NCBI GenBank assembly: GCA_016165875.1
Contig: JABBOT010000002.1
Location: 17,996,120-18,060,119 of the forward strand
Direction of reading: 5' to 3'
Length of the DNA stretch: 64,000 bases
DNA from: Acanthopleura granulata
Lineage: Eukaryota; Mollusca; Polyplacophora; Chitonida; Chitonidae
Shown: positions 1 through 13,100 of the stretch, piece by piece
How positions within the stretch are numbered: position 1 is the stretch's first letter
How the letters are laid out: every line of letters starts with the position of its first letter
The notes under the pieces: generated by a model
What the model saw: the letters and a program-made list of their open reading frames with translations, nothing else
The model's database searches: none
Told to the model about the DNA's origin: nothing
Made by a program: the position numbers and the translations under genes

Positions 1-293
1 CAAAGGTGGTCAGTTTATGGATGGAGGAAATTGGAGTGTCCAGCATTTTTTACAAACCAACAATCTTTGGAAAGTTACTGACAATTTTTTTCCACGTTCA
101 AGTGTACAGATATGCATGCAATATTGACAGAAGGCAAGTGGCCTTCAAGGGACGTTAAACTAGGCAAACAGCCATACAAGCATCGGCCAAAAGTCATCCG
201 CTTTAGTGTCACCAAGGCCCCACGTGTTGTGAGAGCAATGGAATACTCAATTATAGCATTCCATGAATTGATAGTACGGTAGCTCATACCTAC

Positions 294-422
294 CCTGACA
301 GGTTGCATTGTCAGCCCGTAGTTCTTGTCCTGCTGGACAGAAGCAGGTCTGTGAGTCGTAGACTTTACGACATCCATACTCACATGTCTCGGTATGGTTT
401 ACACAGGCTGACTCACTACCAT
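294..422 (-). CDS. Module A EGF exon 26 (last exon in the window)
   Basis: 129 nt, phase 1-1. [37 protein letters not shown]. The donor GTAGGT is intact, so coding continues to the left of the window. Confidence 0.86.
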
Positions 423-3400
423 CTGCAAGCAGAGAACACTTCCTGAACATCAACTCTGTTTCAAAATTCTCACTGGTCAACCAGGTTTCACAGGATGTAT
501 TAACCTAAGACTGTAGCCTAATTGCCTGTAATCTGCGTTTCATTTTTCTCACTGGTCAATCACATTTCACAGGATGTATTAACTTAAGACATTCATTTTT
601 TGTAGCCTAACTGGTTTTAATTTTAATGGTCTGAAGACTTTGCTTGGCTGATTGATTGCACGATCATTTGGAGTTTACACTGTAGTGCACATTTTTGATA
701 GAAAATCAGTAAGTGTTAATCAAACTGAAATAGAACACCTTTGTTTTAAAATGTCAAATAACAAAGTTTGTCAACAGTTATGAAGCAACCTGCATTACAA
801 TTCCTTTCATTTGTATGAGCTACAAAAATCAACAATGCTCAAGCCCTGCCCTATATAAAAGCAATATCCACATACATGTAAGGGTCTCCTAAAACATAAT
901 ACAAGCGTAAGGCTGCCAGAGCCTTTAAATTTATTATATCTAACCCTGGGGAACAGTTCTGGTTGTCAGGATCCAGCGTGAAGCCTTGATGACAGGAACG
1001 TGCAAAACTACATGTTTACCTGCAGAACAGTTCTAGTTGTCAGGATCCAGTGTGAAGCTTTGGTGACAGGAACGTGCAAAAGTATATGTTTACCTGCAGA
1101 ACAGTTCTGGTTGTCAGGACCCAGTGTGAAGCCTTGATGACAGGAACGTGCAAAACTACATGTTTACCTGCAGAACAGTTTTGGTTGTCAGGATCCAGTG
1201 TGAAGCCTTGATGACAGGAACGTGCAAAACTACATGTTTACCTGCAGAACAGTTCTGGTTGTCAGGATCCAGTGTGAAGCCTTGATGACGGGAACGTGCA
1301 AAACTATATGTTTACCTGGAGAACAGTTCTGGTTGTCAGGACCCAGTGTGAAGTCTTGATGACAGGAACGTGCAAAACTACATGTTTACCTGCAGAACAG
1401 TTCTGGTTGTCAGGACCCAGTGTGAAGCCTTGATGACAGGAACGTGCAAAACTACATGTTTACCTACAGAACAGTTCTAGTTGTCAGGTTACAGTGTGAA
1501 GCCTTGGTGACAGGAACGTGCAAAACTACATGTTTACCTGCAGAACAGTTCTGGTTGTCAGGACCAAGTGTGAAGCCTTGATGACAGGAACGTGCAAAAC
1601 TACATGTTTACCTGCAGAACAGTTCTGGTTGTCAGGACCAAGTGTGAAGCCTTGATGACAGGAACGTGCAAAGCTACATGTTTACCTGCAGAACAGTTTT
1701 GGTTGTCAGGACCAAGTGTGAAGCCTTGATGACAGGAACGTGCAAAGCTACATGTTTACCTGCAGAACAGTTCTGGTTGTCAGGACCCAGTGTGAAGCCT
1801 TGATGACAGGAACGTGCAAAGCTACATGTTTACCTGCAGAACAGTTTTGGTTGTCAGGATCCAGTGTGAAGCCTTGATGACAGGAACGTGCAAAACTACA
1901 TGTTTACCTGCAGAACAGTTCTGGTTGTCAGGATCCAGTGTGAAGCCTTGATGACAAGAACATGCATAAGTGCCTTCTTTGTTGGTACAGATCTGATTAC
2001 AAACCACACCCTCCATACACTCATTGATATCTGCAGAAAAAAAATCAGAAAAAAATCACATGACACACGTCCTTAATAACATAACAATGAATTTATTAAA
2101 ATGGATTGATGTTTGTCTTTTTCAGGTGTGTAATATAACATTATTAACTAATTTTCTTACCTTTATCCAGGAACATTGTTACACAGGTGCTGGCAAGAAT
2201 TACCTATTTTCTGAATGGATTAGCAAAGTTATTAACTTATTTTCACTGATAAAGCAATTAATACCTTGACAGACTGATCCATTCCTGTACACGTCTCTGT
2301 ATCCAGGGAAACAAGAGCAAGCAAATCCTCCAATCACATTTGTGCATTTCTGCACGCAGTTGTGACTGTTGTCAGTACATTCGTTTATATCTACAGTAGA
2401 AAGAGAGAAATCAACATCGAAGTCAAAATTTCGTGCAATGCACTTAAAACACCTCAGCCTTAAACACAGGTACAATGTAACGAATAGAAGCAAATTCCAA
2501 GAGATATTATGAATAATCCAAGCTATTCAAAAAATTGTGGAGGTGTGCTATAAATTTGGTAAACTTGGGACAAAGTGTTCAAAAGACAGAAAGTTTACAA
2601 GCCTTTTGTAAAATTTAACTTAAATGACCCCAAAAGGGTTTTTCCTCATGCCTCTGCGTTAGTGTGGTGTAAGTTTCATGAACATCAGATAAATCGTTCT
2701 GGAGATAGAGCGTTAATGAGGAATAAGGACAGGCAGACGGCCAGACAGATACTGCCCACTACAACAATACCCCTTGGCCAATGTTGGCGTTATATATGTG
2801 ATGAATGTTTACAGATAAAAATATATACATGTACTTCTGCTAAGATAAAGAATAACCAGACATGACATACAAATAGATGCATGATGGAATATCTTCAAAG
2901 TACATGTACAATGTATATCTTACAGAGCAATGGTTAAAAACCATACAAAGCATCAGATAACAATGCGAGTACTTGGTGCTTGACCAGAGGTTCACACAAC
3001 AGTTCATACCAGGCTTCAACACTCTTTAAACACTTAACAAGTCCACTGCTAGATTTTGATTATTGAATTGATTTATTTGATTGCCTAATGCCATACTCAA
3101 GATTTTTTCACTTACACTTTGTCCGTCATATTTAAATAACGGTGAGAGAAACTCTGGTGCCTGGTGTAAATCACTGACCTTTGCCAAGTTACTCACACAC
3201 AGATATGCACATCATTCTTGCACAAGACAAGTCTTCAACAAATCCTAGGATGCACAGTCACACAAGCATTATTGACCTCTTAATGTCACCATGCCCACAA
3301 AAGAAGAAAGAGCAGAGGAATCTACGAATTTCCTGCCCTAGGCTGGCTTTGAACTGGAGCCACAAAGAGGGAAAAACAGGTGATCTTACCTACACAGCTG

Positions 3401-6400
3401 GTGGTGTCTCTCTTGTAATTTGGAGGACAATCACACTTGTAGCTACCCAGAAGTTCCACACAGGTCTCCCCCTGGGGGCAGGTTACCGGGGAGTTACACT
3501 CTAAAATGTCTGTGTCACACAAGCTCCCCGTCCACCCAGATTTACAGACACACCCATGGATGTTGTTACAGTGTGAGCTGCCCTGCCCACAGTCACACGG
3601 TGTCTCACACCCAGTTCCCCAGTGATAACTGTCACACACTGCAACAAAACCAACAAGTTCAATCTGAGATGCAATCTTTATGTTTCTCTTCTATAAATGC
3701 ATCATTTGACATAGAGGATTTCAAAAGAGAGCCATCGTATATGAAAGGTATGAAGTGAGTTGAGTAAATTTTGAGTTTTTTGCGAGCTTTAGCGAACTTT
3801 ATGCGATGACCACAATTCTGAGATTCTGTTTATCACAAAACTGAATTGGGAAATTTACGAGAAAAGAAAAACAGAAAAATCCCATCACATTGCGATAACC
3901 TTCACGGCAGAACAGGTTGCGCGTGAATGTGCCCCATCACTACTTCAACAGCTCTTGCCTGCCTCCGCAACAGTAAAATTGTTCAGCGAAAAATCTTAAT
4001 GTATCTAGGGAATATATTTTATATGCATAATCAGAGTTAAGAATATATTAAGGTTTTAAAGAAGGAACCATTTTAAATGGCAAATTAGAAGAACATCTTT
4101 GCCAGTGCTGGGTACACGTGTCTTGGTAAACGACCTTACACTTGCAAAGTTGTAGTCAGGTGTGGTTCGCGGTTGGCTGAAACGATGAAACTGTTCGCCA
4201 GAAAAGAGAGAACATTTTGTGAATTCTGCCATGCACATGTATGGCATAGGACCGTTTCAACATCTGGATGATGTTGCTTTTCAAGTTGGCTATCTTTTCT
4301 GATGGTCTTTATACAGTTCGCATTAGCTCTCAGCATTTTACCAAGAGAATATAGTGATGATCAGTTCTGGATTTGACCTGGATTTACCGGCCACAGAGCT
4401 TCAGTTTCGTTTTTATCTCGAATTTGATGAAGAAATTGGATTCAGTTACGGACAAGCCTTTGTGCTGATAGATGTTTATGCGACTCTAAGTGTTAATGGG
4501 TATCACATTTTGTGGCCTGAAATTTGCATTTTGGGCTCAGAATCAGTAACATCGTTGACATTCAGTTCATGAACGAGATCGGAGATGCTTACGGGAACTT
4601 TGCCTGTTTTATTATATGGTCAGTGAGACATTTGCTTCATGACATAACAGCGGACATAATCGTCGTTTCCTGAGGACCTGTTATTTTAGCCGCACAACTG
4701 ACCGCCGAAAATAAGGTAAGGGTGTTGTGTTTGCTGGTGAATCAAAAAGAAAGTTGTTTGAGCGGCAAAAATCCTCTGCAAAAAAAAGCCCCTGTCGTCT
4801 GCTTCATGTCTTTGTGGAGGAGCTGGTCCATTGGTAAACTGAAGGGTTCCATAACTCTGAATGGTGTAATATTTCGCCGAAGGCTTACTCTTAAAATACA
4901 TTTCTAATTGTTGTTCCTCCGTACTTCTCAGTTTTAAACAACAACACTGTCTCTCGTAGTAAAAAAAAATGTGCATGTAGGTGGGCGTGACGTAACGTGT
5001 AAGATTTTGTTTATTCCCACGTTTTGCAGCCAATCAAATGTTTTCAAAAGTGTTATGTAATATGAAAAATCTATTTTGGCCTGGCATGAACGAAAACTAC
5101 ATCAGTTATGTGATAAATTGATTCATTCCATCAAATTCTATCAAATCTGGGTTTAATAGGTTTTTACTGTACAGACCTATCTTGTATACTAACACAAGCT
5201 AAGAAGATTTATCATAAACGAGAGAAATAATGATAATGTTATAATGTCGCTTGACATTTAAGTCATGTAATACAAGGTGTCAGTTAGCATAACACTCTTC
5301 GTTCTCCTTTTTTTCTTCAGAAAATCTAACCTGGCCTGAATAACTGTGGAATGATCAAATATAACAGGGGTATGTATTTTACCTCAAATCTACATGTAAC
5401 TTTCAGGTATGTCTGTAGCAGAGAGAGAGAGAGCAAGGGACAGTAGTGATTAATAAATACATGCAAATCAAAGAAGACAATTATTAATTATTTGTTTGTT
5501 GTTTTAACTCCATACTCATGAATTTTCCACAGATGCGATGGCTGTTAAATTTATGAGTTGGGGAAAGGGTAGTACTGGAATAAACCATGACCGGTGTGCC
5601 AGTAACCTGCAGATGGTCGTAGGTTTCCCACGGGTTCTAAAAAGTTTTCTCCCACCATAACGCTTTCTGCTGTCATATGAGTGAAATATTCTTGAGTATG
5701 ACATAAAACACCCAATCAAATAAAGAAGTAAACCATGCCGTTTGGCAAGTTTATAAGTATCAACTTTCAAACAAGTGGCATACAGATATCTGATATGGAA
5801 AAAACATTTATTGGAAGAACACGTGGTTTATAATGAAAGCGGGAGCCACCGTGGCTCAGTCGGTTAGCGTGCTAGTGCAAAGCAAAGACCCACAAGCCTT
5901 CCTCCAATACAGTCGCTGTGAGTTCAAGTTCAACTCATGCTGGCTTCCTCTCCGGCCGCAAGCGGGAAGGCCTGCCAGCAACCTGCTGATGATCGCGGGT
6001 TTCCCCCGGACTCTGCCCGGGTTCCTCCTACCATAATGCTGACGGCCTTCATATACGTGAGTACGGCGTAAAATGCCAATCAAGTAAATAAATAAATAAA
6101 TATAATGAGAGCTGACAACACAAGAGGCCACACAAGCATGACAAGCATCGTCAACCATTTACTGCTGCGGAGGCCTCACAAACTGTGGCAATGAGACAGA
6201 ATCTACAAATTCACCAACAATACAACAGCAGTGTCATGCTCACCTTCACATACTGACTGATTGGCACTCAGCTTGTAGCCAGTTTCACAGGAACAGTTGT
6301 ATTGTCCAGGCGTGTTTGTACACACCATATGTTGGCCATTACAACGTGTAGCACACTCATCTATATCTGTAAACAGTTCAGAAATGCTGAATGTTGCAGT

Positions 6401-9400
6401 ACATGTCTAAATACACACATTTTTAAGAATTAATTTTTTCACGTTTTACCATTCATGTGTTGATTAACATGAAAAATTGAGCATTTTATGATCAGGGGTG
6501 AACATTCTAACTTTAATATCTATAAAGTTCATCTACTGAATCTTTGACTTGGTAAAACAGAACTCATATCTCGCCCTTCGGCGCAAGATTCAAAACATTT
6601 AAAGGCAAAATGGGAGGTAAACATAGATTATTTCACATTTGCTATGTAGGTCAACTCAGGTGTCAGTTCACACTATTCATCTCTATTGGTTTATAAAAGA
6701 TGCTTTGCAAAAGCTGCATAAAATTAAATTTTGGTGTACATGCATTGTAAGTACTTAAATAATAACAATTTCAACATCATTCGACAATAAAAATGAGGAT
6801 CTTTAAGATACTGATGAAAATTTCACATACATGTATGTATGTGACAGCTGCCAGATTTATAAACAGAAGTCCTCTGATGTAGATCAACTAACCACCTCAG
6901 GTATCTTACAAATCTCTCAACTGAAACGAGGATTTGAACCTGGCAGCTCATGTGTCAAGGGCTATTATAGCCATTTATTCTGTTCGAACAGGTAAATATA
7001 ATCACTGTTCAATAATTAGCACGAAACTCAAAGAATATATTGTATATGCATGTAGTGAAATTTATGTTGGTAACCATGGTTACAGTTACTTACCTTCACA
7101 ACGGTCGTTTTTCCTTTCATAGCCAGTAAAACAGTCACAGGTTGCATTAATGGATTCTGTGTTACAAATCTGGTCACAGTCCAGGCTGTGAGCTTCACAG
7201 AGTTGTTCAACTGAAACAGCATCAAGTGGCATTAAGAATCAGACATAAAACCTTCATACAAAAGGTTACAACGGGAAATAAATATTTTCTTTCGTCTATG
7301 TGGCTCTGTTTTAATAACTGCGTGACTCTGTATTAATAACTATATGACTGTCTTAATAACTAAGTGACTCTGTGTTTGCCACACAGAGTCTGAAGATCAT
7401 TTTAATTAAGAAAACAAAGCAAGTTTAACATTTTCAAAAAAAAAACGATGTGCACCGTCTGCTTTTCGTCTTGATGACTGCATCACAATCCAATCATTTC
7501 AAATAATGATTTGACACCGAGCAATTTCTGATCAGTTCTATTCAAGAGGTCACTTAAATCCATATTCAAGACTCCACGAACAGATTATACAAACTTTAAC
7601 ACTCTGACTTTGTCTTAAATGAGTTATACAAGAAAACCAACGTACCTTCAGTGCATGTGAACCTGTCATCATTTAGTACGTAGCCTTTGTAACATTCACA
7701 GTTATAGCTGCCCCTGACATTGTCACACTTGTGTTGACATTGATGAATTCCAATTTGACATTCATCTACATCTGAAAACCAGAAAGACAAAACACAAAAT
7801 TTACCACCCAACCAATGCTTACCTGCATGTTTTTCAGAAAACCCCCAGCATCCTCCATTCCAGCTAGAGGTTATTCCTGAATTGATGCCTATATGGACTT
7901 ATCCACAGCCCTAATGTAAACGTTGACTGAGGATCTGTTGTCTTCCATGTACATATCTCTACTTCACACAACGGAAAGTTAGTCAGTATGGGGTTTACCC
8001 CATCCAGCAGACAGCCACCGTATATATGACAAAGTCTTGAGTATAATGCTAAACAACAATTATATATTAAATCAAAACTGCAACTAATGTTTGCCGGGGT
8101 GCACGTTGTTTGTTGACCGTTCTTACTATCATTTTTCATTCTCAGATTAGGTCATAGATGATTTTAAACGCAAGATCATGTTTGGAAATTGTGCATGGTT
8201 GGCAATGAAAACCAGGCTGTTAGGTAACAATATCTTTATGAATTTATTTTCTTCAGGCGGTTTCCAAGGATATTTATTGACCTTACAAACAGGGGCAAGG
8301 CACAAAAGCAGATTCATAATCACCAGCTCAAAATATATCAAGGTTATATCAAAAATCAGAAATTTTTGTAATGTCATATCTGTTCAACCAATGGCAAACT
8401 TTTAACATTTTGAACGGAATATCAATGCCTTTCTTATGCTACTTTCACACCAGGCAGTACCGAATTCCATTCAGATTTCGTGGCTAATGAGTACAGTAAT
8501 AAAATGCACAACCCTTCACATACACCACAGGCGAATTCGTGTCAGGTCATGAATTCAGGAAGACGGCTTACGGATCCAGTTTATCTGGTCCGGGGAAAAA
8601 ACCAACAAATAAATTACTTTGGACACCAAATTCATGGTCCGAATTCCTTGTGTGCGTAGGCTTCTGAAACCGTTTTCGCTCATGCATACGGTTCGGGCCC
8701 GAACTTATTTTCGCGGATAGTGTGAACGTAGTTTTAAGCTAAATGTAGCCAGGAATGGTCTTCATGCATATCAAATTTTACAATCCGTTCACTGCTTCTT
8801 GAGAAAAATGTGTTTAAAGATTTTACTTAGAAGGCAAGATGCCTGCCGAACTAAATGACTTAAAAAAGCAAACTATAACACACTATAAATTCACATCTGC
8901 GATCCTGTCTGTGCTAAATTCCAGGGCAGTCGGTCTTAAAGTCCTTCTTGTAGCTTGCTCATAATGGCGTTTAAATAGTAATAAAATTACCTTCAAAATA
9001 TATATTAAATACAAAGGTTCACAATTCTATTTCTGAAACAAGGTAGTGTCATTTAAACACTTCCAGTGGGAAAAGTATTGATTGTAGCTCAAATCTGGTG
9101 AACTTTCCCAAAAGCTCACACTTTAAGCTACAATTTGATACAACTTTCAGATTTTCAGCTCTAATGCTTTTTGAGTTATAGGCCACTGAAACTTGGAAAC
9201 TAAACCAAGGTCTTTAACCATACCTCAAAGACTTACAAAGAGAGACAAAAAAGAAAGGCAGATTTGGAACTGTCATCCCAAAATACATCAGAATACGTTA
9301 AAAAAATGTGAAATTTCGAAACTAAATGTGACGTCACAATTTCAACCAATGGAGAAGTTCTACAATTTTTACCGAAATTGAACCATTTCCTCAAACTTAT

Positions 9401-10099
9401 TGTATCTGGGAACGGTCTACCTGCATATTAAATTTTATATCAATCCGTTAAGCAGTTCTAGAGAAGATGTTTAAATGTTTACCTAAAAAATTCAATATGG
9501 TCGCCAAATCATGTGACTCAGAAACACCGGGATTCCTGATGGCACAAGTTCAAGTACAGGGGAATTTCACTGCAAAATTTCAAGTCAAACGGTCTAGGTT
9601 GTATCTTTCTGACAAAACTGAATAAATAATAATAACAGTCCAAACGATTTCAACACGTGTCTCATTGGTTAACCTACGTGAACCCCTAATAATCTCAACG
9701 AAAACAATGGGTGTCTCACCATGGCGGCGTGGACCCCTAATAATAACAATAATAATATGAATGAAAACAATACTTGTTCCGCCATGACCCGTAATAAACA
9801 CACTATACACGTAGGAGTCAAAGCCAAAGCTCCAAGCTTGCTGTGCCAGCATCATGAACCGCCACCAGTCATGCCAGCCACAGAAGGATGTAGCCCTACT
9901 GGATGTCCCCCCCCCCTCTCACCTGTACAAACTTGGCCATCTCCTTGGTATCCTGGGGCACACGTACACTGGAAACTGCCCATGGTATTCTGGCAATTGT
10001 GTGAACAGTTATAAATTCCTCCCAAGGAGCACTCATCAATATCTGCAACATCAAACATGACAGTACAGTAGCACTAAAGCCGATTCGCTGCAAACGTAA

Positions 10100-10147
<48 letters not shown>

Positions 10148-13100
10148 CAGCCTTAATATCTTAACAGTTATCCAAATTTTGAATTTACACCGAGTGGCAA
10201 TAAAAGGGATCTGACATGAAGGCATAACTGAATGCTAAAGGCTGATGGCTTTCACTCTTTCTCCGCAACCCAAGTAACTGGTTGCTGTCTTGTAAGTCAA
10301 CCATTCTGGAGTAGTCAATATTAATCACCTATATACACCAATCAATCGATCAATCCACTGTGAATGTATGTCTATTTTATGAATTTTTTTCACCTATGAA
10401 TAACTGGCCACTGATTGCACAAGAGGGAAACTTCTGTACAAATACAACACAACCCTGTTAATTAAATAGTGCGATATTACAGTGAGTGATACACACACAT
10501 ATCAACCCTCGAGCCAGTGTATAACTGATATATACATCTTCATGCGCGTTAGTCACATTTTTACATGAACACAAAGACTTAATCCTTAAATGTTACACTC
10601 TATGTGTATTTCTCCTGAAGTTCAGCATTTTTCAACAGACACATTTTGCTTTATGCATTATTTTCAGTGTTAAAGGCCTGTATATGTTTATAAAAGTGTG
10701 TTTTTCCAAATAAACTTTAGGTGAGTGTAGCATAGAGTACATGCACATGTTTACATACTGGAGGCTTGACATACAGCAATGTGGTAATAGAAGTCTGTCA
10801 CTCATATCCCCATTACATGGATCCCACAGACTCACCCCTACACCGGCCATCCTCCTCCATGTAGCCTGCTATACACTGGCATCTGTAGGAGCCCGGTGTG
10901 TCTATACACTCTTGTAGGTAACCACAGGAGACTGTATCACACTCCTTCACATCCTGGTCACAGCGCTCCCCAGTCCAGCCGGGCCTGCACACGCAGCCCT
11001 GGGAGTTGGAGCAGCGTGAGGCATGTTCGCTACACTCACACAGACGGGCACAGTTGTGCCCCCAGTGGAGACCGTCGCACACTGTACGCAGAAACACATA
11101 ATACATACGACAACCAATGGGCAACCAGGCAACAAATCAACAGCCTCAAGATATATTCTGGTCCCCTGTTGGCTTATGGCCATCAAAATAACAGATACTC
11201 TATGTCAGATCCCATGGAAAAAAAGTACATAATTTTTTAGCACAGGGATGAATTAAACCAAAACTTGAACTATGAATAATAATATCGCCCATAATATCTG
11301 TACAAGTGTATAATAACAGGTACAGGGATTGGGCAATTCAAGAGTGGAACAGTTAAGCCCAACAGTAACTTCAGTTCAATTCCCAATGAAACACAGTAAA
11401 GTATCGCCAAAAGTTTTTACAAAAATCCAATGAAATTTACATTTCAGCACATTTTCAACACGTTGTCGTTTAACGTTTAACCATTTTAACCATTACTTAA
11501 CATATATATATATAAGACAAATGGATATTATTAGTTACAAGCTTCCGTTAATTTGGACTAACCCTAACTAGGAGAAATGAAAAAAAAACTGAAAAGCTGT
11601 GATCATGAAAGTGACACAGAAATGCCAGTTAGATTATTTTCACAGCCTATAAACAGTAAAACATAAATTTAATATTTGTAAAAACAATGGAACCTTTGAA
11701 GAAATCGAATACTAGTGATTTAAGCAAATGTTTTATGTTCAGGCTGTTGTCACATTTGCTTGTCTCAGAAACAATGTCCAATCTAACCTTCACATGTGAG
11801 TCTGTCAGAGGCTAGTTTGTATCCAGGGTTACAGCTACAGGCAAAACTGCCGGGTGTGTTCTCACAAAGTGCAGAGCATAGTGGCGTTGTACACTCATCA
11901 ATATCTAAAACCAGACAAAAGCAAAACAATATACAGAAGCCTTATGCACAATGAGTGTTTGAACTGATTGCATGTATTTCATTAACTTAAACCTTGGAGG
12001 ATGCAATGGGGAACTACTAAAACACTCAATTAAAATCTGTGCAATCCTACAGTGTTGTTTGTTTCATGTAGTTCAGGCTCTCTTCTTGGCCTATGTGTGG
12101 TTAGAATTGAAACACTTTAACAGGTAGTACATTAGTGCACTGAGCTGTGCAGCAGAAAATGATGCTTTTATTATTATCATTTAACTCCCCCCCCCCCCCG
12201 ATCAGTGAAATGCCCCTGCATCCACTTACCTGAACAGGTTCCATTCTGCTCGAGTTTGTACCCCAGAGCACAGAAGCACTGAGCAGCACCGTCCACCAGC
12301 TTACACCCGTATGCACAGTTGTGGTCTACGTTTGAGCAGGGGTTGTTGTTTTCTGGTTATACAAAACAAAAAACAAGCCACATTAAAGAAAAGTTAATAT
12401 ATTAATGTATAATAAAATTTGGTATAGTCATTTAATTGATTGTTGCCTAGCATTCAAAAATTGTTCACTTCTACAATGACAGCAAGTTTTATTGGTGGAC
12501 GAAGGCAGAATGCACATCTGACAAAAACCATCAAGTTAGTTGGCAAGTTAGTGACAAACTTTCTCAAATGTAGCATAAGGATATGCACAGTTCAATTAAG
12601 ACAGAGTTCTAAATCTGCAAAACTTCCACACACATTGTAGACCTATTAAAGCTAAGGGTGCCAACACTCCCACTGATAAATTCATTCTCTCTTGTGAGAA
12701 ACTTACTCTTGAATGGCTTGAATCAACTACTGATAAATATTTCTAAGAATAAATAAAAGAATGGCTCTTGCAGTTTAAAAATACCAAAAGATTCTGCAGA
12801 GCTTAATGCACATAAAACTATTACATTTGCCGGTTTGGAAATACAAACTTATTATTTTCAAACATAAGTTTATTATGTTCACATGATTACACATGCAGAA
12901 TAATTACTTTTGTATCTCAATTAAAACAATATTTTTGTTTGTAGGAAAGAGACAAGTCTTTTGAAACACAATCACAGGAAATGTTTTGATTTTATTTGTT
13001 ACTTAGTTGGTGTGTGAAGCAGTTGGCTACCTCTTGTACATGTGTGTCCATCATCACTGAGGAAGAAGCCAGGGTTACAGTCACAGCTGTAGCTGGGCTC

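Larger units (their letters stand above)
3639..6243. other. Large intron between EGF exons 22 and 23 (copy A)
   Basis: 2.6 kb holding the two plus-strand SINEs at its high end and a 4100-5050 stretch with open frames on both strands that match no family I know. The stretch 4960-5010 contains TGACGTAACG. No exon is supported here. The copy B equivalent is 35377-37980. Confidence 0.6.

Noticed and set aside
948..1908. The 74-bp array as tandem coding repeats of [12 protein letters not shown]
   Set aside because: 74 is not divisible by three, each unit contains a donor and the read-through frame has TAG; only the first unit belongs to the exon.
5841..5935. Possible tRNA gene
   Set aside because: A and B box resemblance is there, but the fold is degenerate and the sequence continues into a SINE body and (TAAA)n tail.
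5833..6036. Plus-strand open frame ending in [10 protein letters not shown], and its antisense partner
   Set aside because: Both are translations of a tRNA-derived SINE and recur wherever that SINE occurs.
9721..10014. Plus-strand open frame with NNNNNN and Pro-rich stretch
   Set aside because: Overlaps EGF exon 19 in antisense and is caused by AAT repeats and the G-run next to its donor.
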